Origin: Candidatus Collierbacteria bacterium
GTDB taxonomy: Bacteria; Patescibacteriota; Microgenomatia; UBA1400; MFAQ01
Assembly (NCBI GenBank): GCA_003531665.1
Contig: DQFC01000002.1
Coordinates: 28,627-38,515 of the forward strand
Reading direction: 5' to 3'
DNA: 9,889 bases
Shown in pieces: positions 1 through 6,858 of the stretch. The notes beneath the pieces are model-generated. The model saw only the letters and a program-made list of their open reading frames with translations, searched no databases and was not told the origin of the DNA. How positions within the stretch are numbered: the stretch's first letter is position 1; each line of letters begins with the position of its first letter. The position numbers and the translations under genes are program-made.

Positions 1-51
1 GAATTGGCCTAACTATCTCATTAATAGAAATGACAGTCGTTACTTGCTAGA
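1..51. other. Window edge without an assignable gene
   Basis: On the plus strand two frames are open from the edge: one ends at TAG 48-50, just before the end of the GT-C-like gene; the other runs to TGA 125-127 and would overlap that gene by 76 bp. Either could be the tail of a convergent gene lying mostly outside the window. The minus strand shows no start codon followed by a usable frame. Too little sequence to decide. Confidence 0.2.
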
Positions 52-1362
52 TCATTTATCTATACAAAAAGGATCAAAATCTTTCTTGAATACAGGCCAC
101 AAGAAATCAATTCTCCAGATGTTCTGAGGCACGATAAATTCGGGGAGGTATCTATTGTTAAGACATGATCCCGGTAGAGTAGAGTCTATCTCCTGAAAGT
201 AAGCCCTTGTTTGTTGTGGCCGCACCACCCAATCTCGAGCCCAACTTTCGAATCCGATCCATGACAAGGGTATGTGAATTAGAAAAATCGATAACAGTAA
301 GGCCCTTCTCCATCCGGAACAATTATATTTACTCAGAAAAACTGCCACCGCAATCAGCAAAAAAGGTAAGGGAAAGTATGCGTAATAATTTGCCATTGCG
401 TGTCCAATCCCAAATCTCCATCTTGGAATGGCAAAGGTAGTAAAGCTACCGATCGTTACCATTAGTCCGAAAATAATATTTCGATCCATGATTTTCCTCC
501 ATGGTTTGGAGATCACAAAAAGAGTCAGCATGATCAATAAAAAAAGTACCCTTACCTCCAAATTTTCTGGCGGCCACAGCCATCGACCCACCACGGTATT
601 GCTGATACCTACGACCACAAAACTGATTATGGCCAATGGATTTGAAAACCATGTTTTGGGATCGGTGTGCACTCCCAGATTACTTCCGACAAGAGAAACA
701 TATATGACGATCAATGTAAGCTGTGCTGCAATCAGGACCGAGCCGATTTTGTTTACTCTTCGATTAATATAATTAATTCCGAAAATCAGCAGTGGCCATG
801 TCGGCCAGCTAAGACCGATTCCCCAGCTAAGGCCAGGAAGAACCGAAACAATATATAGCAGGGGATAAAGCCATGTAGTCTTTGGTTTGTCTCTGATTTT
901 CAAAATTACACAGTAGGTTATAAGAGCGAAAATTGTCGTCAAGAAAAACATCTGCCCGGTGATCCACCACACCACGGTAAACCAGTTGGAGTTTATGACC
1001 ATTCCCCAAACCGGAATACTAGACCACAAAACAGATTCGGTCAGCCGGTAGGTAGTCAGAAATATCAAAACCAAAACGACCAGATGAAAGAAAATATTGA
1101 GCGTTAAATAAGGCAAGTAATTTATTCCAAATAGTATCCATTGTGTTCTCAACAAAGGCCAAAATGTTATATTTAAGTGTTCATTGTTCATATGTCCCAA
1201 AGTGGACCAGCCCTTCCAATCTGCGATTACAGATAGTTCGATCACATCATCCTGATGGAAAAAAGATCGAGTCACTCCCTGACGATAGAGCATAACCACG
1301 CTAAAAATCGTCAACACCCAACCGATAACTACATATAGAAGGTCTTTTTTGGCTATGCCCAT
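52..1362 (-). CDS. GT-C-like multi-pass integral membrane protein
   Basis: A 436-residue, very hydrophobic protein with about 11-12 predicted membrane spans (first about residues 8-28, last about 352-372) and a soluble C-terminal tail of about 60 residues. The first external loop carries HQDD (Asp38-Asp39), followed by EHLN (61-64) and a further hydrophobic stretch. Acidic residues in the first loop are the usual signature of GT-C glycosyltransferases that use polyprenyl-phosphate sugars, so a transferase or polymerase acting on the outer face of the membrane is the best guess. This rests on topology and the DD motif only; no specific family was recognised. It lies 31 nt downstream of the secreted hydrolase on the same strand and is probably co-transcribed with it. 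The ATG has no Shine-Dalgarno sequence nearby. A Wzy-like polymerase or an uncharacterised membrane protein are the alternatives. Confidence 0.72.
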   Translation of the reverse strand: MGIAKKDLLYVVIGWVLTIFSVVMLYRQGVTRSFFHQDDVIELSVIADWKGWSTLGHMNNEHLNITFWPLLRTQWILFGINYLPYLTLNIFFHLVVLVLIFLTTYRLTESVLWSSIPVWGMVINSNWFTVVWWITGQMFFLTTIFALITYCVILKIRDKPKTTWLYPLLYIVSVLPGLSWGIGLSWPTWPLLIFGINYINRRVNKIGSVLIAAQLTLIVIYVSLVGSNLGVHTDPKTWFSNPLAIISFVVVGISNTVVGRWLWPPENLEVRVLFLLIMLTLFVISKPWRKIMDRNIIFGLMVTIGSFTTFAIPRWRFGIGHAMANYYAYFPLPFLLIAVAVFLSKYNCSGWRRALLLSIFLIHIPLSWIGFESWARDWVVRPQQTRAYFQEIDSTLPGSCLNNRYLPEFIVPQNIWRIDFLWPVFKKDFDPFCIDK

Positions 1363-1393
1363 AAAACACAGATATCATCTCACATTCCTCGTC

Positions 1394-3448
1394 CTAATCA
1401 TTATGATCGCCCTCGTGTTTCTCGACATAGCTTACACAATACCCCTGATTCTTGAACTTAACGTAGGTATACTTTTTCCAACCATCTTTCAAACAGTGCT
1501 CCTTTTTGAAAGGGAATGGCTCTCCGTTAATGACATCAAACGTGTCCACTTGTCCTGATTTTTGCAACCTACCGTCAATTTTCGCCCAGGTGTCCGTCTC
1601 TGTGACGCTTCCTAGATGTAAGCTGTAATTGCCCAAACCTGCCTCGTAAACGCGCACTCTTAGTTCTTCTCCTACATAACCGGGTAACATAAATAATTTC
1701 TCACCGGAAAAATACAAACCGAGATCGTTGTTGCATTTGTTTTTTAGCAAATCGCAAACCTCTAGCCTTCCTGGGGATCTCAAGGATGCAATAAAGACTG
1801 AAGACGGGTAGGTCGAATAACTTCCGGATATCGAATCTGAGCTTACACCCAGATTGTTAAGGATTTGTTGAATATTTTGCTCGGCTGATATGACCGAGAT
1901 GTGATTACCACTTCCCTCAATTGCGTTTGAGCTAAATGGCCCGATCGCACTTTCTTTTGTGACCGTACCGTCGCCTGGCATCAGATTAAAGGGCTTGTTT
2001 TTAATTGGTTTTCCATCTTCCCAAGTTCCCATTAGAGAGTCGTGGCGGTTCCGCATGGTAGTTTTTATCGAACTCCTGGTTTGCTCATCATCACTCCACA
2101 GCGGGAAGAGTACGGCGTCAACTTGGGTGCTCTGAGAATTCAAATTTCCCAAATATAGATTTTTTTGCAATAGATTACTCCACGGCTTCAAAAGATTATT
2201 CAAATAGAGAAAGTCGTTAGTTGGTGATAAATCAAGTATTGATGGAGCCACTCTTCTCAAGGTGTCAATTTTTCTCTCTCCAGGAACTCGATTTAGTTCC
2301 GTGGTCAAAGAAAGTAAAGCCTTCTCCCACCAGACATTTCCCCAAAAGACAGCACCTTCCCAAAGTCCGTAAGAATCTACGAGCCCGAAGTGGGGTGATC
2401 CTGCAGTAATGATTTTATCTATCTTTTCGACTCCGTACTTTTGGGCATATGCTCTGGCCACCAAACCTCCCATGCTGTGACCTATCATGTCTATTTTTTT
2501 GTTTGCAAGACCTTTGTTTGTAATAAAATTCTTTAAATCATCGGCCAAGGCATCCAACGGTTTACGCCAATCATAGGGAAAGAGAAAGATGTCTTTGTCC
2601 TCTTCATAGCCATTTATCTTCAAAGAATTCAGAAGCCCGTCATAAACCGTTATCTGTTCAGGAACTTCCCAATTATTTCCACTTGTGCCAGACAAAATTG
2701 CAGCAATATCCCAACTCCCCCCAAACCCAGGCAAAACGATGATAGGAAACTTGTTGACAATACTGTTGTTATATATACCAAAATAGTCAACATGAATCGA
2801 AGGCCAGATCTGTGTCTGAGTTGTCGTCTGGGGGTTACCTATCCAGAAATGAGAAATTTTTCTTGAACTATCTCTCGTCTCGTATGATTGACCGCCAACG
2901 GTCAAGATATAGCGACCATCTATTTCCTCGATTTTCATTTCCGTCCATACATCGGAGGGCACATAGGCGATGTGGACATAAGACCCATTTGTGCAACCAA
3001 TCGAGTCCTTTAAACACAAAGAGGAAGAAATGTCTACTGTGGTGCTATTTAGTGGCCACGCCGCAAATATTAAATCGTTTGAAGCTAGGTCAGAATAAGT
3101 TCCGTAAGAAAGTAATTTGTCCGAAAAAATGAGACCGTTCCCGTAAGTCACCGTCCCGGAAAATTTAAACTTTGTTTCAATGGTGAAGTTATTATCCGGA
3201 ATAGTGACATTTTTTAGGTATACATACGGGAAAGAATATCCTTGAATTGCAGAAAGAGTTAAATATGTACCATCTACCGTCTTAACATCGCCCACTGAAT
3301 GTGCAAAAATCTCCCAAAAATTAGTATCTAAATTGACAAAATCATCATTGAAAATACTACTTGCAAGTGAATTTATTGGAAACACCAACAGTGCGAGAAT
3401 CCAGATAATAGCGAAGCTAAACCAACGAAAGGAGGCAGGTGCTTTCAT
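1394..3448 (-). CDS. Secreted LCAT-like alpha/beta-hydrolase with jelly-roll and C-terminal FKNQG tail
   Basis: A 684-residue exported protein. Residues 1-29 form a signal peptide (basic start, hydrophobic core, likely cleavage after SLA). Residues about 32-225 look like a concanavalin/LamG-type beta domain (starts DDF..., ends near HVDYFGIYN). Residues about 234-530 are an alpha/beta-hydrolase resembling lecithin:cholesterol acyltransferase and PGAP1-type lipases: oxyanion strand IIVLPGFGG (236-244), nucleophile elbow GHSMGG with Ser325, GDGTV with Asp493, and GNH with His516, giving a complete Ser-Asp-His triad. Residues about 545-640 are a beta-rich domain. The last segment has Cys652, GW (656-657), FKNQG (665-669) and Cys671. 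The likely role is hydrolysis or transfer of acyl groups outside the cell; the substrate is unknown. The start is set by the signal peptide. It is the first gene of a two-gene minus-strand unit and diverges from a GT2 18 bp away. Confidence 0.85.
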   Translation of the reverse strand: MKAPASFRWFSFAIIWILALLVFPINSLASSIFNDDFVNLDTNFWEIFAHSVGDVKTVDGTYLTLSAIQGYSFPYVYLKNVTIPDNNFTIETKFKFSGTVTYGNGLIFSDKLLSYGTYSDLASNDLIFAAWPLNSTTVDISSSLCLKDSIGCTNGSYVHIAYVPSDVWTEMKIEEIDGRYILTVGGQSYETRDSSRKISHFWIGNPQTTTQTQIWPSIHVDYFGIYNNSIVNKFPIIVLPGFGGSWDIAAILSGTSGNNWEVPEQITVYDGLLNSLKINGYEEDKDIFLFPYDWRKPLDALADDLKNFITNKGLANKKIDMIGHSMGGLVARAYAQKYGVEKIDKIITAGSPHFGLVDSYGLWEGAVFWGNVWWEKALLSLTTELNRVPGERKIDTLRRVAPSILDLSPTNDFLYLNNLLKPWSNLLQKNLYLGNLNSQSTQVDAVLFPLWSDDEQTRSSIKTTMRNRHDSLMGTWEDGKPIKNKPFNLMPGDGTVTKESAIGPFSSNAIEGSGNHISVISAEQNIQQILNNLGVSSDSISGSYSTYPSSVFIASLRSPGRLEVCDLLKNKCNNDLGLYFSGEKLFMLPGYVGEELRVRVYEAGLGNYSLHLGSVTETDTWAKIDGRLQKSGQVDTFDVINGEPFPFKKEHCLKDGWKKYTYVKFKNQGYCVSYVEKHEGDHND

Positions 3449-3459
3449 TGTTAAACAAT
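3447..3459. repeat. 13-bp perfect palindrome between divergent starts
   Basis: ATTGTT-A-AACAAT: two 6-bp arms around a single central base, in the 18-bp gap between the hydrolase and GT2 starts and reaching into the hydrolase ATG. It overlaps -10-like hexamers on both strands and could be an operator, but it is AT-rich and short, so chance is possible. Confidence 0.35.
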
Positions 3460-3484
3460 ATTATTAATGTTATCCTCACATCAA
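3455..3484 (-). promoter_or_regulatory. Candidate leaderless promoter of the secreted hydrolase
   Basis: Read on the minus strand: a -35-like TTGATG (3484-3479), an 18-bp spacer, and a -10-like TATTGT (3460-3455), followed by 6 nt and then the ATG at 3448. Transcription would start at or next to the start codon. Each hexamer matches the sigma70 consensus at 4 of 6 positions. The -35 lies inside the divergent GT2 gene. There is no Shine-Dalgarno sequence. Confidence 0.3.
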
Positions 3485-4357
3485 GTGAAGAAAATACACG
3501 TATCAATAATCATTGTAACCTACAATTCGGAAAAATATATATCGAAATGTTTATTCGCAATATTAGATAATTTTTCGCCAAAATACGAGTGTGAAATAGT
3601 AATTGTTGATAACCATTCGGGAGACAAAACAATTCAGATTATCGATAAAATTAGGGAAAAAAATCAATCAATAATCACCACAATTTACAAAAAACAAAAT
3701 CTAGGTTTTGCAAAAGCAATAAACATAGCTCTAAAAATTAAAAACAATTCAGATTATTATTTATTAATTAATCCCGACACAATAGTTAACAAGTATTCGA
3801 TCTCAAATTTATATCAATGTGCAGTTACATCAAAGTCTGGAGTTGTCGGGGGAAGCACTTATGACAATAATAATATCCAAAATGGAAGCTATTTTAGATT
3901 TCCGAATTTATTTGTCGGAATGTTTGATTTTACAAATCTGAGAAAACTCATTCGCTCTGATTATTGGCACAAGTATTTTTACTATCTAGATTCTGATTTT
4001 TCAAAGTTAGCATATTTTACTGTGGATGTCGTTACCGGTGGCTTCATGATGATCTCTAAAAAGACCATAGACAAGATTGGATATCTTGACGAAAGATTTT
4101 TTATGTACCTGGAGGACGTCGACTATTGTTTGCGAGCTAAAAAGCAGGGTATAAAGGTTACTCATTGTAACCTATCAAAGATATTTCATTACGGAGGTGG
4201 GAGTAGTGAAAACAAAGACAGAATTCGCCATTCTGCCTGGATAATTTCTAGAAAATTGTTTTATTTGAAAAATTTTAATCTTCTATCAAACATACTTATT
4301 CAACCCATCTTTTTATTAGATGATATATTTATACTTTTTAACAAATATCTGAAATGA
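3467..4357 (+). CDS. GT2 family glycosyltransferase (rhamnosyltransferase-like), AT-rich
   Basis: A 296-residue GT-A fold enzyme expected to move a sugar from a nucleotide donor to a lipid-linked glycan at the cytoplasmic side. Visible landmarks: VSIIIVTYN at 12-20, IVDNHSGD at 46-53, NLGFAKAIN at 78-86, INPDT at 101-105 in the nucleotide/metal-binding position, GGFMMI at 191-196, and the acceptor/base region FFMYLEDVDYCLR at 211-223, followed by HYGGGSS at 241-247. This is the complete landmark set of the WbbL-like GT2 branch; donor and acceptor cannot be read from sequence. Sampled 60-base lines have about 22-38% G+C, well below neighbours at about 42%, and the protein is rich in Lys, Asn and Ile, suggesting separate origin. 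Its stop overlaps the next start by ATGA. A GTG at 3485 is an alternative start; neither has a Shine-Dalgarno sequence. Confidence 0.92.
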   Translation: MLSSHQVKKIHVSIIIVTYNSEKYISKCLFAILDNFSPKYECEIVIVDNHSGDKTIQIIDKIREKNQSIITTIYKKQNLGFAKAINIALKIKNNSDYYLLINPDTIVNKYSISNLYQCAVTSKSGVVGGSTYDNNNIQNGSYFRFPNLFVGMFDFTNLRKLIRSDYWHKYFYYLDSDFSKLAYFTVDVVTGGFMMISKKTIDKIGYLDERFFMYLEDVDYCLRAKKQGIKVTHCNLSKIFHYGGGSSENKDRIRHSAWIISRKLFYLKNFNLLSNILIQPIFLLDDIFILFNKYLK

Positions 4358-5445
4358 AAATATTTATTGTTCGTGGGGCGTTTTTGAACCCGTTTGAACT
4401 ACAGAATTATGCTCCATTGAAGGAAAAACATGATATCAAAGCTGTATCCTCCAAGCATCCTATTTCCGACAAGATAGATTTTTCCCTTATCAAACTTTGG
4501 TCACCCACAGATATTCCAAAGATACCTTTCAAATTTCCCATTCTCAATCGACTATTTACCGATGCACATGTACTTTTTGGTTTAGAAAAAGTTATTAAAG
4601 GGGCAGATATCGTACACGTTGCAGAGACCTACTATGCATATACCCATCAGGCGGTAATGGCTAAGAGAAGGGGATTGGTCAAGAAAATAGTTAGCACAGT
4701 CTGGGAAACTATTCCTCACAACAATGAAGGAATCAAGGGTAGAGAAAGAATAAAGAGACTAGCAAGAGAAAATATCGATCACTTTATTGCCGTTACCGAA
4801 TTAGCCAAGAAGGCTCTTGTTCAAGAAGGTGTGTCGGAAAAAATAATATCGGTGATCTCTATGGGAGTGGATCTGCACAGATTCAGACCTAGAGCGGAAA
4901 AAAAGAATAAACGTGCATTGACGATACTGTGTATTGCTCGCCTAGTTCCGGAAAAGGGAGTCGAAGATCTCATGAGTGCTTTTCTGGAGATCGCCAAAAA
5001 AAATATCCACGTACACCTGAACTTCATTGGCGATGGACCCCTGAAGGGTGATTTATCCGGCTATAAAAATGTGTCCGTGCGTCAAGTCCCTTATGGTCTG
5101 ATGGCTCAAGAATACCAATCGGCTGACATATTTTGTCTACCAAGCCGTTCGGCTAAAACTTGGGAGGAGCAGTACGGCATGGTGCTCGTTGAGGCTATGG
5201 CCTGTGGGTTACCCATTGTTACCACGTCCACCGGCGCCATTTCGGAAGTCTGCGGCGATGCGGCTCTATATACTAAGTCCTCCGATCCTCAAGGTCTAAA
5301 AGACAATCTTGAGATACTATTAAAAGATGCGAAGCTTAGAGAGAAACTAGGCAAGATCGGTCGACAGAGAGCCCTGAATCATTTTGATCGATTCAAGATT
5401 TCCAAGAAGATCAATGCCGTATACCAAAATTTACTAAAGCATTAG
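4354..5445 (+). CDS. GT4 family glycosyltransferase
   Basis: A 363-residue GT-B fold retaining glycosyltransferase, the normal length for the family. The N-terminal acceptor domain spans about 1-180. The C-terminal nucleotide-sugar domain has the Arg/Lys pair of IARLVPEKG (Arg196, Lys201), FIGDGPL (224-230), SADIFCLPS (256-264) and the E-x7-E donor motif (Glu272 and Glu280) within EEQYGMVLVEAMACG. It should extend a lipid-linked oligosaccharide in the cytoplasm; sugar specificity is not visible. The start ATG overlaps the GT2 stop (ATGA), which points to translational coupling. Its 3' end overlaps the convergent radical SAM gene by 35 bp. Base composition rises from about 32% G+C at the very start to 40-48% within a hundred bases, unlike the gene it is coupled to. 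Confidence 0.93.
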   Translation: MKIFIVRGAFLNPFELQNYAPLKEKHDIKAVSSKHPISDKIDFSLIKLWSPTDIPKIPFKFPILNRLFTDAHVLFGLEKVIKGADIVHVAETYYAYTHQAVMAKRRGLVKKIVSTVWETIPHNNEGIKGRERIKRLARENIDHFIAVTELAKKALVQEGVSEKIISVISMGVDLHRFRPRAEKKNKRALTILCIARLVPEKGVEDLMSAFLEIAKKNIHVHLNFIGDGPLKGDLSGYKNVSVRQVPYGLMAQEYQSADIFCLPSRSAKTWEEQYGMVLVEAMACGLPIVTTSTGAISEVCGDAALYTKSSDPQGLKDNLEILLKDAKLREKLGKIGRQRALNHFDRFKISKKINAVYQNLLKH

Positions 5446-6799
5446 GTCCAATCTTTTTCAGACGATGGTAAGCCTTTCGAAGTATATTCATGGGATGTTT
5501 TATAAAATCGACGTAGTATCTTTTTTTCTGCTCAGCCTTAAACATCAAGATTAGATCTTTTAGCTCCTTCCTTGTTAGCGTTTCAGATAAGATAATGGCA
5601 TCTTCGTGATTTTCCAAGAACTCCACGTTCAGTCTACTCCAGTCCATTTTCTCACTTACCATTCCCCTTTCCTTTGCATAATCCCAGATCGGAGTTCCTG
5701 GCAGGGGAGTCAGAACATACACTCCAAAACCGCGCAACTTACTATTTTTGATAAATTTGAAAGTCTGCACAATCTCCTCTCTGGTTTCATTCGGTGACCC
5801 GATGATAAAAGAGGCACTTGGTTCAATGCCATATTTCTTAAAGATACGGATAGCTCTTATATGATCCTTAATGTTTACATTTCCGCCTTTGAGATAGTCG
5901 AGAATCCTAGGTGTTCCGGATTCAAGTCCCATGGAGACACCTTTTACGTTCAACGTCTTTAGGAGTTTAGCCATGCTTTCATCAATTAAATTTGAACGAA
6001 CGGCACAACTGAAAGTGAGCTTTCCCAACAATCTCTCCTTCTTAAGTAAAGAAACAATTTCTTTTATTCTTTGTTTGCTGACAATAAATAGGTCATCCCA
6101 AAAATCAATCTCTCTTACCCCGTAATTTTCATATAGATATTTGATTTCTCCGACCACATACTTTGCCGAAAAAAATCTCGTTTTACTCCAAAAACGTGAT
6201 GAAGCACAAAAAACACATCTATACGGACATCCTCTGGAGGAAAATACATGAGTGCACTTTTCGATCGTCATCAGGTCTCTTGCCGGGATCGGAATCAAAT
6301 CCATGGGCATTATGGGAGACCGAATCTCTGTTTGAAAGATTTTGTTCCCCCTCCAAAAAGCTAAACCTTTCAATTTCATCAGATCTGCCTTTGCGAATGT
6401 CTTTTTGGTCAGAAATATTTCAAATAACTCCGTTATCGCCTCTTCTCCCTCCCCCAATACCGCCACGTCCATATCCTTCGTCATGGATGATGGTAAGACA
6501 GTAATGTGTGTTCCTCCTATCAGCACGGGAATCCCCCTTTTCTTCGCCATCCTGGCATAACTCATGGCGTAATTAAAGTTCTGGGATACGGAAGTAATCC
6601 CGACAATGTTTGGTCTATAACTCCGAATTACTTTTGCGACGTTTCTGTCGACAATTTTGAAGTCAATAAAATCCTTACCGTATTTTTGTCTCAGGGAACT
6701 CACCAAATATCCAAGGCTCAGTGGGGGAAGAGATGTCTGTAAGGGTTTCGTAATGTCAATAGCGTTAATGAGAAGGAACCGTGTCTTCATAATTATCAT
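5411..6799 (-). CDS. Cobalamin-binding-domain radical SAM enzyme
   Basis: A 462-residue protein of the B12-binding radical SAM superfamily. Residues about 5-135 form a Rossmann-like cobalamin-binding domain with IVGITSVS (65-72), GGTH (95-98) and LGEGE (115-119). Where a DxHxxG cobalt-ligand motif would sit there is Asp51-Arg-Asn53, so any cobalamin may bind base-off without a protein ligand. The radical SAM core follows, with the 4Fe-4S cluster motif CPYRCVFC (Cys191, Cys195, Cys198), FWDDLF (233-238), GLESG (291-295) and FIIGSPNET (331-339). Members methylate unactivated carbons or carry out rearrangements in lipid, antibiotic or sugar biosynthesis; the substrate here is unknown, but the setting suggests a glycan or lipid. 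Alternative start: ATG at 6790 (MKTRFLL). It converges on the GT4 gene and diverges from the flippase. Confidence 0.88.
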   Translation of the reverse strand: MIIMKTRFLLINAIDITKPLQTSLPPLSLGYLVSSLRQKYGKDFIDFKIVDRNVAKVIRSYRPNIVGITSVSQNFNYAMSYARMAKKRGIPVLIGGTHITVLPSSMTKDMDVAVLGEGEEAITELFEIFLTKKTFAKADLMKLKGLAFWRGNKIFQTEIRSPIMPMDLIPIPARDLMTIEKCTHVFSSRGCPYRCVFCASSRFWSKTRFFSAKYVVGEIKYLYENYGVREIDFWDDLFIVSKQRIKEIVSLLKKERLLGKLTFSCAVRSNLIDESMAKLLKTLNVKGVSMGLESGTPRILDYLKGGNVNIKDHIRAIRIFKKYGIEPSASFIIGSPNETREEIVQTFKFIKNSKLRGFGVYVLTPLPGTPIWDYAKERGMVSEKMDWSRLNVEFLENHEDAIILSETLTRKELKDLILMFKAEQKKRYYVDFIKHPMNILRKAYHRLKKIGPNALVNFGIRH

Positions 6800-6802
6800 C
6801 CA

Positions 6803-6808
6803 ATTCTA
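6803..6808 (-). promoter_or_regulatory. Second -10-like box before the radical SAM gene
   Basis: TAGAAT on the minus strand, 5 of 6 matches to TATAAT, 3 nt before the ATG at 6799 and 12 nt before the ATG at 6790. If used, the transcript would begin near 6796 and only the 6790 start would be translated. No -35 element is visible, so this is weaker than the promoter at 6830-6858. Confidence 0.2.
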
Positions 6809-6818
6809 CATCAGCCAC

Positions 6819-6832
6819 AAACTAATTAGTTT
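6819..6832. repeat. 14-bp perfect palindrome in a divergent promoter region
   Basis: AAACTAATTAGTTT, two 7-bp arms with no spacer, in the 48-bp gap between the radical SAM gene and the flippase. It touches the -10 boxes of both strands and covers the predicted start of the radical SAM transcript, so a bound dimeric repressor could block both genes. No regulator gene is present in the window. Confidence 0.45.
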
Positions 6833-6858
6833 ATAATTTGATTTGCGATGTCGATCAA
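6830..6858 (-). promoter_or_regulatory. Candidate promoter of the radical SAM gene
   Basis: Minus strand: TTGATC (6858-6853, 4 of 6 including TTGA), a 17-bp spacer, and TATAAA (6835-6830, 5 of 6). Transcription would begin near 6823, giving a leader of about 23 nt without a Shine-Dalgarno sequence. The -35 lies within the flippase coding region and the -10 overlaps that of the flippase. Confidence 0.4.
6832..6837 (+). promoter_or_regulatory. -10 box for the flippase gene
   Basis: A perfect TATAAT 10 nt before the ATG at 6848, so the transcript would have a leader of only a few nucleotides. No convincing -35 is seen at 16-18 bp upstream. It shares the symmetric core TTATAA (6831-6836) with the minus-strand -10. 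Confidence 0.45.

Noticed and set aside
446..1009. Additional small open frames on both strands inside the GT-C-like gene
   Set aside because: They lie out of frame or antisense within a long gene with clear membrane-protein composition, and their translations show no family motif.
2812..3132. 106-codon plus-strand open frame opposite the secreted hydrolase
   Set aside because: The translation is basic, His- and Arg-rich and lacks motifs, as expected for an antisense frame, while the hydrolase frame is intact.
5606..6742. Several plus-strand open frames opposite the radical SAM gene
   Set aside because: The minus-strand protein has all family motifs in order; the opposite frames have no domain signal and overlap one another.
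5411..6799. Radical SAM gene as part of a peptide natural-product cluster
   Set aside because: No short precursor-like gene, peptidase or dedicated transporter is next to it; the neighbours are glycosyltransferases and a flippase.
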